Assembly: GCA_030640625.1 (NCBI GenBank)
Contig: DAOWJB010000154.1
Location: 1-33,229, forward strand
Length of the DNA: 33,229 nucleotides
Direction: 5' to 3'
DNA from: Bacteroides sp.
Lineage (GTDB): Bacteria; Bacteroidota; Bacteroidia; Bacteroidales; SM23-62
Part shown: piece after piece, positions 26,491 through 33,229 of the stretch
Layout of the letters: every line of letters begins with the position of its first letter
How positions within the stretch are numbered: the stretch's first letter is position 1
The notes under the pieces: model-generated
Database searches by the model: none
What the model was told of the DNA's origin: nothing
What the model saw: the letters and a program-made list of their open reading frames with translations, nothing else
Made by a program: the position numbers and the translations under genes

Positions 26491-28140
26491 ATGAAAAATT
26501 TCTTCTTTCTGTTCATCTTTAACGCTTCACTTTTTATATCAACGACGGTTTTCTCCCAAGCCCACACCCGCATCCCTTCTGAAAAACCAAAACTTATAGT
26601 ATGCATGGTGGTTGACCAGATGAGGTACGACTATATCCACCGATACTGGGATAAATTCGGGGACGAGGGAATACGGAGACTGGTCATGTCCGGTACTTTC
26701 TGCAAGAATGCGGCCTATGATTACCTGATCAATGAAACGGCTGTCGGTCATGCTACTGTTGCAACAGGGGCCCTGCCGTCTCATCATGGGATCATTTCCA
26801 ATAACTGGTATAATAACCTCCAGGAAGAAGTGGTCTATTGTGTGGCTGATGAGAAAACCAAAACGATGGGGGGCAATTATGAATCGGGACAGTTCTCTCC
26901 GAAACAGATGCTGGCATCGACCATCGGGGATGAGATCCGTCTTTCTTCGAACTTTAAATCAAAAGTGATTGGGATTGCACTGGACAATAGTGCTGCCATA
27001 TTATCTGCTGGACATTCGGCCAATTATGCCTTCTGGTATGATAATCTGACAGGTAACTGGATTAGCAGCAGCTATTATGTGGATTCACTGCCGGCATGGG
27101 CGCGGGAGTTCAATGAAAAGAAACTGGCAGAATCATATCTGGACCGGACCTGGGAACCTCTTTTACCGCTTGCCGAGTATGAAGAAAGTACCTCAGATAC
27201 CAGCGTGTTTGAAACCGGTCTGGAAGGACGAAGTGTTTTTCCCTATGACCTGGAGAAGATCAGTAAACCGAAACGGAATGAACGGAATTTCAGGATCCTG
27301 AAATATACGCCTTATGGAAATGTTTTGACGCGGGACTTTGCCACGGCGGTAGTCATAAATGAAGAACTCGGAAAGGATCAGTACACTGATTATCTTGCCA
27401 TCGGATTTTCGGCCAATGAATATATCGGGAAATATTTCGGTTCAAATTCAGTTGAAATGCAGGATGCCATGCTCCGGCTTGACCTGGAGCTGGCACACTT
27501 TATCAATTTTATTGATGATCAGGTGGGTGAACAGAACACCCTTTTTATCCTGACCTCTGATCATGGATTGGCTTATCAGCCTGCCTACCTGATCCATCAT
27601 AAAATCCCTTCCGGTGATTTCAATCCACATAGTTCCCTGTCATTGCTGGGTAGTTACCTGAATGCCATTTATGGGAAGGGAGACTGGGTGAAGTATTATT
27701 ACGGGCAACAGATCTATCTTAACCACGAATTGATCGAGACCTCAGGTATTAGCTACCAGGAGATCCAGGATCGTACAGCCCAGTTCCTGATACAATTTAC
27801 CGGAGTATCCAATGCGGTAACCTCGTATACCCTCCAGACATCGAATTTTTCTGAAGGGATCTTTCATAAAATGCAAAATGGGTATCACCAGAAAAGATCC
27901 GGAGACGTGATCATAAACCTGGCTCCTGGCTGGGTGGAGAAAAATGACGGGGATTCCTATCATTCCTCTTATCTGGGGGATAACCATGTGCCGCTGATCT
28001 TCTATGGATGGAAGATTAAAAGATCTTCACTGACACGCCCTGTGAAGATGATCGATATTGCACCCACGATTTCCTATTTCCTGGAAATCTCCCGGCCCAA
28101 CGTTTCCACCGGAGACATCATCCTGGAACTGGTTCAATAG
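26491..28140 (+). CDS. PafA-like alkaline phosphatase-superfamily protein with altered active site
   Basis: This 549-residue protein has a signal peptide (about 1-24) and aligns by motif with the secreted phosphate-irrepressible phosphatase PafA. Kept residues are Asp42 (VVDQMRYDY), nucleophile Thr83 (NETAVGHATVATG), Asn near 104-105 (ISNNWYN), Asp357-His358 (LTSDHG) and His499 (GDNHVPLIFYG). Other expected positions differ. The KDRGAI stretch that supplies phosphate-binding Lys and Arg reads DNSAAI (165-170), and the usual TDY-x-GH metal ligands read NEYIGK (309-314), giving Glu310 for Asp and Lys314 for His. One metal site and the phosphate clamp are therefore likely changed or lost. It may be a pseudo-enzyme or act on another substrate. 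The gene is otherwise intact and probably secreted to the periplasm. Confidence 0.82.
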   Translation: MKNFFFLFIFNASLFISTTVFSQAHTRIPSEKPKLIVCMVVDQMRYDYIHRYWDKFGDEGIRRLVMSGTFCKNAAYDYLINETAVGHATVATGALPSHHGIISNNWYNNLQEEVVYCVADEKTKTMGGNYESGQFSPKQMLASTIGDEIRLSSNFKSKVIGIALDNSAAILSAGHSANYAFWYDNLTGNWISSSYYVDSLPAWAREFNEKKLAESYLDRTWEPLLPLAEYEESTSDTSVFETGLEGRSVFPYDLEKISKPKRNERNFRILKYTPYGNVLTRDFATAVVINEELGKDQYTDYLAIGFSANEYIGKYFGSNSVEMQDAMLRLDLELAHFINFIDDQVGEQNTLFILTSDHGLAYQPAYLIHHKIPSGDFNPHSSLSLLGSYLNAIYGKGDWVKYYYGQQIYLNHELIETSGISYQEIQDRTAQFLIQFTGVSNAVTSYTLQTSNFSEGIFHKMQNGYHQKRSGDVIINLAPGWVEKNDGDSYHSSYLGDNHVPLIFYGWKIKRSSLTRPVKMIDIAPTISYFLEISRPNVSTGDIILELVQ

Positions 28141-28162
28141 TCTTGTGGGTCTGCCTGTTTTC

Positions 28163-28888
28163 TTATTTTCTTACGGATTCCAGCAAGGATATGAAACCCT
28201 CATGATCGTCTTCAATGACAGAACCCACAACTATGATGTCAGCTCCGGCATCATAGATCTGGCTGACCTGCTTAGCTGTATGAATTCCCCCGCCAACGAT
28301 CAATGGTACAGTGGTATTGTTCTTTACCTCCCTGATCATGCTGGAATTAACGGGCGCAAGGGCACCGCTGCCGGCTTCCAGGTAAAGCATTTTATGTCCA
28401 AGCATTTCGCCCGCCATGGCAGTGGCGACAGTAAGGTCAATCTTATCGGCTGGTATGGGTTTGGTGTTGCTGACATATTCAACCGCGGTCGTGCGTCCGT
28501 TTTCAATCAGCATATAGCCGGTCGGAATGATCTCGAGTTTTATTTTCTTCAGTAAGGGAGCTGCAATTACATGGTTCCCTATCAGGAATTCCGGATTCCG
28601 GCCTGAAATAAGGCTTAAAAAGAGGATGCCGTCAGCATGGGGACTGATCTGCAAGATATTACCAGGGAATAAAAGGATTGGCAGATCTGTATTCCTTTTT
28701 AATGTCTGCACCGTTTCATCAACGGAACCTGAGACCAGGCTGCCACCAACCAGGATAAAATCCACAGCCGGCTTATTTGCCAGTCCGGTCAAACGCTGTA
28801 AGGATGCTTTGTCGTGCTTGTCCGGATCTACCAGGATGGCAAACAGTTTCCTCGTTTTCAGCTTGGCTAAAATATCTGTGTAAATCAT
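28163..28888 (-). CDS. geranylgeranylglyceryl phosphate synthase-like (PcrB/GGGPS family)
   Basis: This 241-residue TIM-barrel prenyltransferase joins a polyprenyl diphosphate to sn-glycerol-1-phosphate, the first ether-lipid step in archaea; Bacteroidota have their own group of these enzymes. Landmarks are ILVDPDKH (18-25, Mg-binding acidic site), VGGSLVSG (47-54), YLEAGSGA (169-176), VGGGI (198-202) and IVVGSVIE (219-226), which bind the glycerol phosphate. The prenyl chain length cannot be decided from what I can see. It lies 6 bp downstream of the phosphopantetheinyl transferase and converges with the PafA-like gene across 22 bp. What the lipid product does in bacteria is unclear. Confidence 0.88.
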   Translation of the reverse strand: MIYTDILAKLKTRKLFAILVDPDKHDKASLQRLTGLANKPAVDFILVGGSLVSGSVDETVQTLKRNTDLPILLFPGNILQISPHADGILFLSLISGRNPEFLIGNHVIAAPLLKKIKLEIIPTGYMLIENGRTTAVEYVSNTKPIPADKIDLTVATAMAGEMLGHKMLYLEAGSGALAPVNSSMIREVKNNTTVPLIVGGGIHTAKQVSQIYDAGADIIVVGSVIEDDHEGFISLLESVRK

Positions 28889-28894
28889 GTTCGA

Positions 28895-29527
28895 TTATTT
28901 ACAGCACCATACTGTGATATAATTATCCATCCGCATATAACTTAGTTGGTATGTATCAATACCATTAATATTGTCAACCGTTCCCTTGATTTCACCACTG
29001 TCGGCTGGAATAAAGGGGTCAATCCTGAGATTTTTTTTAAAATTAATGAATTGTTTGTCACAGATCTTGTACAGGGCTTCCTTGGCACACCAGTGGATGT
29101 AAAGATGGTATTTCAAATGGTCCGGATCCGATGTGATAATCTCCTCCTCATGGATGAATCGCTTGGCGATACTGGAGATCCTGTGGGACATAAATTCCGT
29201 GTCAATCCCTACACGATTGAACCGGCCGATCAGTATGGAAGTGAGTTTATGTGAATGGGATATGCTGATATTGTAAGAATTATCGAGCAGGAAAGGTTTT
29301 CTTGCTTCATTGTAAATGATGCGGGAATTCATGCCGGTCAGTTCATTTGTCAATGTCCGTACGCTTAGCCATTCGATCTTTCGGTTAAGACTCTTGAACC
29401 CTTCAAGTTTTTTGACTTCTTCAGATTCCAGGATTAACCTTGAACGGAGATCATCATAATTTTCCGTGATCTCCCAAATCCCCAGCCTGCATCCTTGTGA
29501 TAAATCATTTTTAAGGATAACTCCCAT
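28895..29527 (-). CDS. 4'-phosphopantetheinyl transferase superfamily protein
   Basis: This 210-residue protein transfers the phosphopantetheine arm of CoA to a carrier-protein serine. The Sfp-type signatures are present: ISISHSH (87-93), the Mg-binding GIDTE (107-111), and the helix motif WCAKEALYK (146-154, family W-x-x-KEA). FIHEEE (124-129) lies between them, as usual. The size and split motifs fit the Sfp/EntD-like group rather than the small AcpS trimer type. No acyl-carrier protein, fatty-acid or polyketide gene is next to it, so its partner may be the housekeeping acyl-carrier protein. It sits between gldD (13 bp upstream) and the GGGP synthase gene. Confidence 0.88.
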   Translation of the reverse strand: MGVILKNDLSQGCRLGIWEITENYDDLRSRLILESEEVKKLEGFKSLNRKIEWLSVRTLTNELTGMNSRIIYNEARKPFLLDNSYNISISHSHKLTSILIGRFNRVGIDTEFMSHRISSIAKRFIHEEEIITSDPDHLKYHLYIHWCAKEALYKICDKQFINFKKNLRIDPFIPADSGEIKGTVDNINGIDTYQLSYMRMDNYITVWCCK

Positions 29528-29540
29528 ACAACCAAAATAA

Positions 29541-30116
29541 TTATTTCCATTTAAAAGATTCCATCAGTCGGACAATATCTTCCCTGAAAAATGAAATTAC
29601 CGGAGCAAGGGAGTCTTTTTCAGGCTGTACATTGAAATAGAGTGAACCCCTCAGGAAATGCACATTGCTGTCAGTAAGATAGAACTGAAGGTTGGAGGCA
29701 GCATTGCCTTTGATATCATATAATATCCCATGAACCCCCAGTTCGGGGTTGGTATAGACCGTTTCTATTATGGCATCTGCCTTGATGGTATGCTTGTAAG
29801 TGAGTGTACGGCTGTCCTCGATAAAATCATTCAGGTTATGATTCACCTCTTTATAACTGATATGTATTTTCCCGTCAAAATCCGGAAATTCAATGTTGAT
29901 CCAGCAGGGTTCAGTAATATAATCTGTGTCCGGCACAATCTTTCCATAGGAGGGATATTCGAAGGTATAGGGACAGACAGAATCAAACTGGACATAATCC
30001 TTGTCCGGAAAATCTACCCGTAAAAATCCCCTGGGCTTTGGTGTATATGAGCGCTGACATGCCAGGACCAGTAGCAAAATCAGCAGGGTGATAATATAAT
30101 GATAACTGGTTTTCAT
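29541..30116 (-). CDS. gldD: gliding motility lipoprotein GldD
   Basis: This 191-residue protein starts with a lipoprotein signal peptide whose lipobox reads LVLAC (Cys20). The mature part matches GldD: TPKPRGFLRVDFPDKDY (about 25-41), CPYTFEYPSYG (about 48-58), a PCWINIEFPDF segment, and FYLTDSNVHFLRGSLYF (about 144-160). GldD is needed for gliding and for type IX secretion in Flavobacterium, although its biochemical role is not settled. Its start overlaps the gldE stop by 4 bp (ATGA), the same arrangement known in flavobacteria. The presence of a T9SS cargo protease elsewhere in this window agrees with a working system. Confidence 0.92.
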   Translation of the reverse strand: MKTSYHYIITLLILLLVLACQRSYTPKPRGFLRVDFPDKDYVQFDSVCPYTFEYPSYGKIVPDTDYITEPCWINIEFPDFDGKIHISYKEVNHNLNDFIEDSRTLTYKHTIKADAIIETVYTNPELGVHGILYDIKGNAASNLQFYLTDSNVHFLRGSLYFNVQPEKDSLAPVISFFREDIVRLMESFKWK

Positions 30117-31450
30117 GCAGAATCTTTTTTCTCCGGATTGATCATCAGCCTTATTTGCTTGATCCTCCTTTTATCCACTGCTTCAATAATGAATTCAAAA
30201 TTCCTGAAGGAAGTTTTCTCTCCTTTGTAGGGGAAGTCTCCCTTTAATTCCAGGATAAGTCCTGCCAGCGTATCAGCATCCCCCCTTACCGATTCAAAAA
30301 TATCATCTTCCGTTTCCAGGACCTTATACAGATCATTCAGCAAGATCTTACCGTCAAACAGGTATTCATTTTCGGAGATTTTATCGAAAAACACTTCATC
30401 TTCATCCGATTCATCGGTTATTTCTCCTACAATCTCTTCGATGATGTCTTCCAGTGTAATGATCCCGCTGGTACCTCCATATTCATCAACGACAATGGCC
30501 ATGTGGATCTTTTTTGTCTGAAACTCATTTAAGAGGTCGTCAATTTTTTTATTCTCAGGAACATAATAGGGGTGGCGGACCAGTGATTGCCATTTGAAGT
30601 TATTGCTTTTATGGGTATGGGGCAGGAGATCTTTGATATATAATATCCCTTTCACATTGTCAAAGGTTTTGACATAAATAGGGATCCTGGAATAGCCCGA
30701 TTCTATGGCAATCTTGATCAGTTCATCCAGGTTGGTTTTAATATCTGCTGAAACAACATCGATCCTGGCTTTCATTATTTCCCTTACATCAATATTCCCG
30801 AATTTGATGATCCCTTCGAGTATATTCTTCTCTTCCGAGATATCTTTCAGGGTGAGTTCAAGTGCTTCAGAGAGCTCATCCATGGAAATGTTCTGTTTCC
30901 TCCTTGCCAGCCTTTTATTCACCAGCGAGGTGGATTGGATCAGCAGGGAGGAGATGGGATAAAAAAGTTTTTCGAAGAATTTCAGTGGATAGGCCATGAA
31001 AAGTGAAAACCTGGAAGCATAAAGATTGGCATATAATTTAGGCAAAATCTCTCCGAATAGAAGCAGTATAAAGGTAACTACCATCACCTGTACCAGAAAT
31101 TGCAGGGTTTTGGAAGTGCCAAAATCGATCAACTGGTTCATGATATATGAGGAAACGATCACGATGCCAACGTTGATAAAATTATTCGTGATCAGGATGG
31201 TGCCCAGCAATCTCTCTGGTTTTTCGATCAATCCAAGTACCATTCTGGAATTTTTGCTGTCTTTTTCTTTAAGATCTTTTTTAACAGTAGGTGAGAGAGA
31301 AAAATAGGCTACTTCCGAACCTGAAACCAGGGCAGATCCAACCAGCAAAATCAGTACAATGAGCATGGCAACAATAATGCCCGGTGAAGGTAGATAGAAG
31401 GTAACATCTATCAGAGCCAGGCGAGCTGAAACATACAGTTCAGGATCCAA
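30113..31450 (-). CDS. gldE: gliding motility-associated protein GldE (CorC/HlyC-type)
   Basis: This 445-residue membrane protein has an N-terminal CNNM-type transmembrane domain (about 25-190, with SALVSGSEVAYFSLSP and ILLLFGEILPKLYA), two CBS domains (about 215-335, containing GYSRIPIYVKTFDNVKGI and IVVDEYGGTSGIITLEDI) and a C-terminal transporter-associated CorC/HlyC domain (about 350-435). Family members are linked to Mg or Co transport; GldE is the version paired with gldD and is reported to support gliding when overexpressed. It overlaps gldD by 4 bp and follows ssb by 24 bp. I infer GldE rather than a general CorC protein from this conserved order. Confidence 0.88.
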   Translation of the reverse strand: MDPELYVSARLALIDVTFYLPSPGIIVAMLIVLILLVGSALVSGSEVAYFSLSPTVKKDLKEKDSKNSRMVLGLIEKPERLLGTILITNNFINVGIVIVSSYIMNQLIDFGTSKTLQFLVQVMVVTFILLLFGEILPKLYANLYASRFSLFMAYPLKFFEKLFYPISSLLIQSTSLVNKRLARRKQNISMDELSEALELTLKDISEEKNILEGIIKFGNIDVREIMKARIDVVSADIKTNLDELIKIAIESGYSRIPIYVKTFDNVKGILYIKDLLPHTHKSNNFKWQSLVRHPYYVPENKKIDDLLNEFQTKKIHMAIVVDEYGGTSGIITLEDIIEEIVGEITDESDEDEVFFDKISENEYLFDGKILLNDLYKVLETEDDIFESVRGDADTLAGLILELKGDFPYKGEKTSFRNFEFIIEAVDKRRIKQIRLMINPEKKDSA

Positions 31451-31474
31451 AACGCTGCTTTGAGTTAGATAGTC

Positions 31475-31942
31475 TTAGAAGGGCAGATCATCCGACTCAT
31501 CTGGGGCAGGACTCACATCACTGAATTCATTGCCAGTACCGGAATCTTTTGGCTGGCTGGGTGCTTGCGGAGCTGATGTGGAACCCTGATCTTCCTGGAT
31601 CCTGGTCTCATCTGCCCTTTTGCCAAGCATTTGCATATTATCACCCACAATTTCGGTGGTGTAACGTTTATTCCCGTCCCGGTCATCCCATGATCTTGTA
31701 CGGATTCTTCCTTCTATATATATTTGGGAGCCTTTTCTGACATATTTTTCAGCGATTTCTGCCAGACCTCTCCATAATACGATATTGTGCCACTCGGTAT
31801 TGGTGATCCTCTCTCCATCCCGGTTCCGGTATGTTTCACTGGTAGCAAGTGGGAATGAGCATACAGCCGTGCCTCCTTCCAGGTAACGTGTTTCAGGATC
31901 CTTTCCAACATTTCCAACGAGTATAACCTTATTTACAGACAT
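31475..31942 (-). CDS. ssb: single-stranded DNA-binding protein
   Basis: This 155-residue protein coats single-stranded DNA in replication, recombination and repair. The OB fold spans about residues 1-108: [40 protein letters not shown], and [21 protein letters not shown] flexible Gln/Ser/Pro linker leads to the acidic tip DESDDLPF, the docking peptide for repair and replication partners. Length is normal. It lies 39 bp after mutY and 24 bp before gldE, so it is probably co-transcribed with both. Confidence 0.96.
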   Translation of the reverse strand: MSVNKVILVGNVGKDPETRYLEGGTAVCSFPLATSETYRNRDGERITNTEWHNIVLWRGLAEIAEKYVRKGSQIYIEGRIRTRSWDDRDGNKRYTTEIVGDNMQMLGKRADETRIQEDQGSTSAPQAPSQPKDSGTGNEFSDVSPAPDESDDLPF

Positions 31943-31981
31943 ATTTCAAACTTGATATTTTAGGGGCATAAAGTTACAAAA

Positions 31982-33034
31982 TTAATCGCTGAGTATCTTC
32001 AGGTAATTCTCGATTAGTTTGGGTACCGGATAATTGTCAATTTCTTTGATGGGAACTTGTTGGAAGGATGATGATATGGATGGATCAGAGGGGATGTTAT
32101 TCAGGTGATAAAATTTTGCATGGATCACCTGATGGGTGAGGCTATGTTTAAATATTTTTGAAACCTTATCCGGCCTGAACTGTCCGTTCCTGAATAAATA
32201 ATTCCATGATGAGGATTCCATCAAACGTTCCAGTGAGGTGGCACGGAGCGTTTCAATCAGGGGAAATTCAAACAAATGCTGCCAGATGTCTTTCTCCGTC
32301 CTTTGCCTGATGGCTATGCTGTTCCCGGATTGAATGATAAAATAATGAAAATACCGGTGCCTTTGTTTTATGGATCTGATCCTGACAGGGAGCTTATCAA
32401 CCAGGTCCTGCTTGAAGGCCACACAGTGTTGCTGCAGAGGACATGACGTGCAGGAAGGTTTGGCCGGTGTACAGACCAATGCGCCAAATTCCATAATGGC
32501 CTGGTTGTGGACGCCTGGCTCTTCAGGTTTCAATAATATCTCCGCCTGCCGGCAGATGCTGCATTTTGCAGGAACCTGCCCGGGTGGATCAGACAAGCCA
32601 AAAATACGGGCAATGACCCGGTGAACATTCCCGTCTATTACCGCATGAGGCTCGTTAAATGCTATGGAGGCAATGGCGGCTGCCGTATAGGGACCGATCC
32701 CTTTTAGTTTTAGTATTTCCATATAGGTAGAAGGAAATACTCCATGGTGTTCCCTGATTATGTGAGCAGCAGTGGCATGCATATTCCTGGCCCTGGTATA
32801 ATAGCCCAGTCCCTGCCAGACTTTCAGGACCTTTTCGATTTTGGCTTCTGCCAGGCTTTGCAGGTCAGGGAATTGGTCTAGAAAACGCAGGTAATAATCG
32901 ATGCCCTGAGTTACCCTGGTTTGCTGAAGTATGATTTCAGACACCCAGATGGCATAGGGATCCCTGGTCTCCCTCCAGGGAAGATCTCTTTTATGCTCAT
33001 GATACCACCGGGATAATATATCGCTGATTTTCAC
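31982..33034 (-). CDS. mutY: A/G-specific adenine DNA glycosylase
   Basis: This 350-residue enzyme removes adenine mispaired with 8-oxoguanine. Catalytic Glu33 is in SEIILQQTRV, and the helix-hairpin-helix with catalytic Asp134 is seen in LKGIGPYTAAAIAS and VIDGNVHRV. The 4Fe-4S cluster ligands have the right spacing (Cys188, 195, 198, 204). The C-terminal NUDIX-like 8-oxoguanine recognition domain spans about 225-350. Length and domains are complete. It is the first gene of the minus-strand run leading to ssb, gldE and gldD, and is divergent from the partial HU gene across a 143-bp AT-rich gap. Confidence 0.95.
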   Translation of the reverse strand: MKISDILSRWYHEHKRDLPWRETRDPYAIWVSEIILQQTRVTQGIDYYLRFLDQFPDLQSLAEAKIEKVLKVWQGLGYYTRARNMHATAAHIIREHHGVFPSTYMEILKLKGIGPYTAAAIASIAFNEPHAVIDGNVHRVIARIFGLSDPPGQVPAKCSICRQAEILLKPEEPGVHNQAIMEFGALVCTPAKPSCTSCPLQQHCVAFKQDLVDKLPVRIRSIKQRHRYFHYFIIQSGNSIAIRQRTEKDIWQHLFEFPLIETLRATSLERLMESSSWNYLFRNGQFRPDKVSKIFKHSLTHQVIHAKFYHLNNIPSDPSISSSFQQVPIKEIDNYPVPKLIENYLKILSD

Positions 33035-33116
33035 CTCTTAAATCCTCAAACAGTCTAAATAATAGACAAATAAATAAAATTAATGGAATTGATTTCGTAA
33101 ATAGAATGAAATAATA

Positions 33117-33124
33117 TATATTTG
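33117..33124 (+). promoter_or_regulatory. candidate -7 promoter box for the HU-family gene
   Basis: TATATTTG matches TAnnTTTG perfectly, 53 bp before the start codon at 33178, in the AT-rich divergent gap. A possible but imperfect -33 region (TTTCG, 33093-33097) is about 20 bp upstream. A matching minus-strand box for mutY was not found with confidence. Confidence 0.5.
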
Positions 33125-33177
33125 CAATTCAAAATTGAAATATTATTGTAATTAATTGATAATTAAAGATTTTAAAA

Positions 33178-33229
33178 ATGACTAAAGCTGATATCGTAAA
33201 CGAAGTTTCAAAGAATACGGGTATTGAAA
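33178..33229 (+). CDS. hup: HU/IHF-family DNA-binding protein (N-terminal part)
   Basis: The ATG at 33178 opens a frame running off the right edge, reading MTKADIVNEVSKNTGIE. This is the usual N-terminal helix of HU/IHF nucleoid proteins, where K-x-[DE]-[LIV]-[IV]-x-x-[IV] patterns are common. Only 17 codons are visible, so HU cannot be separated from IHF-like paralogues. A promoter-like TATATTTG box lies 53 bp upstream. Confidence 0.75.
   Translation, partial: MTKADIVNEVSKNTGIE

Overview
The window is a chromosomal segment of a Bacteroidota member, probably Bacteroidales-like but not resolved further. Supporting signs are gldD/gldE gliding and secretion genes, a protease with a type IX secretion (T9SS) C-terminal domain, a two-component-regulator-type beta-propeller protein, an ECF sigma/anti-sigma/Spy-like cassette, absence of strong Shine-Dalgarno sequences, and several matches to the Bacteroidota -7 promoter box TAnnTTTG. 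Nothing looks like a prophage, IS element, CRISPR array or island. It is densely coding, with no gene-free stretch over about 200 bp, and no rRNA or tRNA gene was seen.

Layout: (1) 1-3450, the end of the ribosomal alpha operon: partial rpmJ, rpsM, rpsK, rpsD, rpoA and rplQ, whose L17 carries a 138-residue acidic tail, closed by a terminator. (2) 3491-6144, enolase and a citrate synthase strongly resembling the mitochondrial enzyme. (3) 6198-11278, a signalling pair facing each other tail to tail: a 14-repeat propeller receptor with a PP2C (SpoIIE) output, and a membrane hybrid histidine kinase whose ATP-binding boxes look degenerate. (4) 11464-15904, a tight four-gene run: two secreted proteins of unknown function, hisS and a histidine ammonia-lyase (hutH). 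(5) 16054-18145, an amino-acid permease and an exported protein-L-isoaspartate methyltransferase on the minus strand, separated from hutH by a perfect 17-bp inverted repeat. (6) 18200-19752, a Spy-like protein, a membrane anti-sigma-like protein and an ECF sigma factor. (7) 19840-23438, a secreted VWA protein and transketolase, both minus strand. (8) 23604-28140, ychF, a secreted M14 peptidase with a T9SS sorting domain, and a PafA-like alkaline phosphatase paralogue with several altered active-site residues. (9) 28163-33034, a minus-strand run mutY-ssb-gldE-gldD-phosphopantetheinyl transferase-GGGP synthase, and a divergent partial HU gene at the right edge.

Most of the window is core metabolism and information processing in gene orders common in this phylum. 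No self-evidently new multi-gene system is visible. The best candidates for new biology are the PafA paralogue with four expected catalytic or metal residues replaced, the hybrid kinase without recognisable G boxes beside a PP2C receptor, the two unknown secreted proteins joined to hisS-hutH, the exported isoaspartate methyltransferase, and the archaeal-type lipid synthase placed at the end of the gliding operon.
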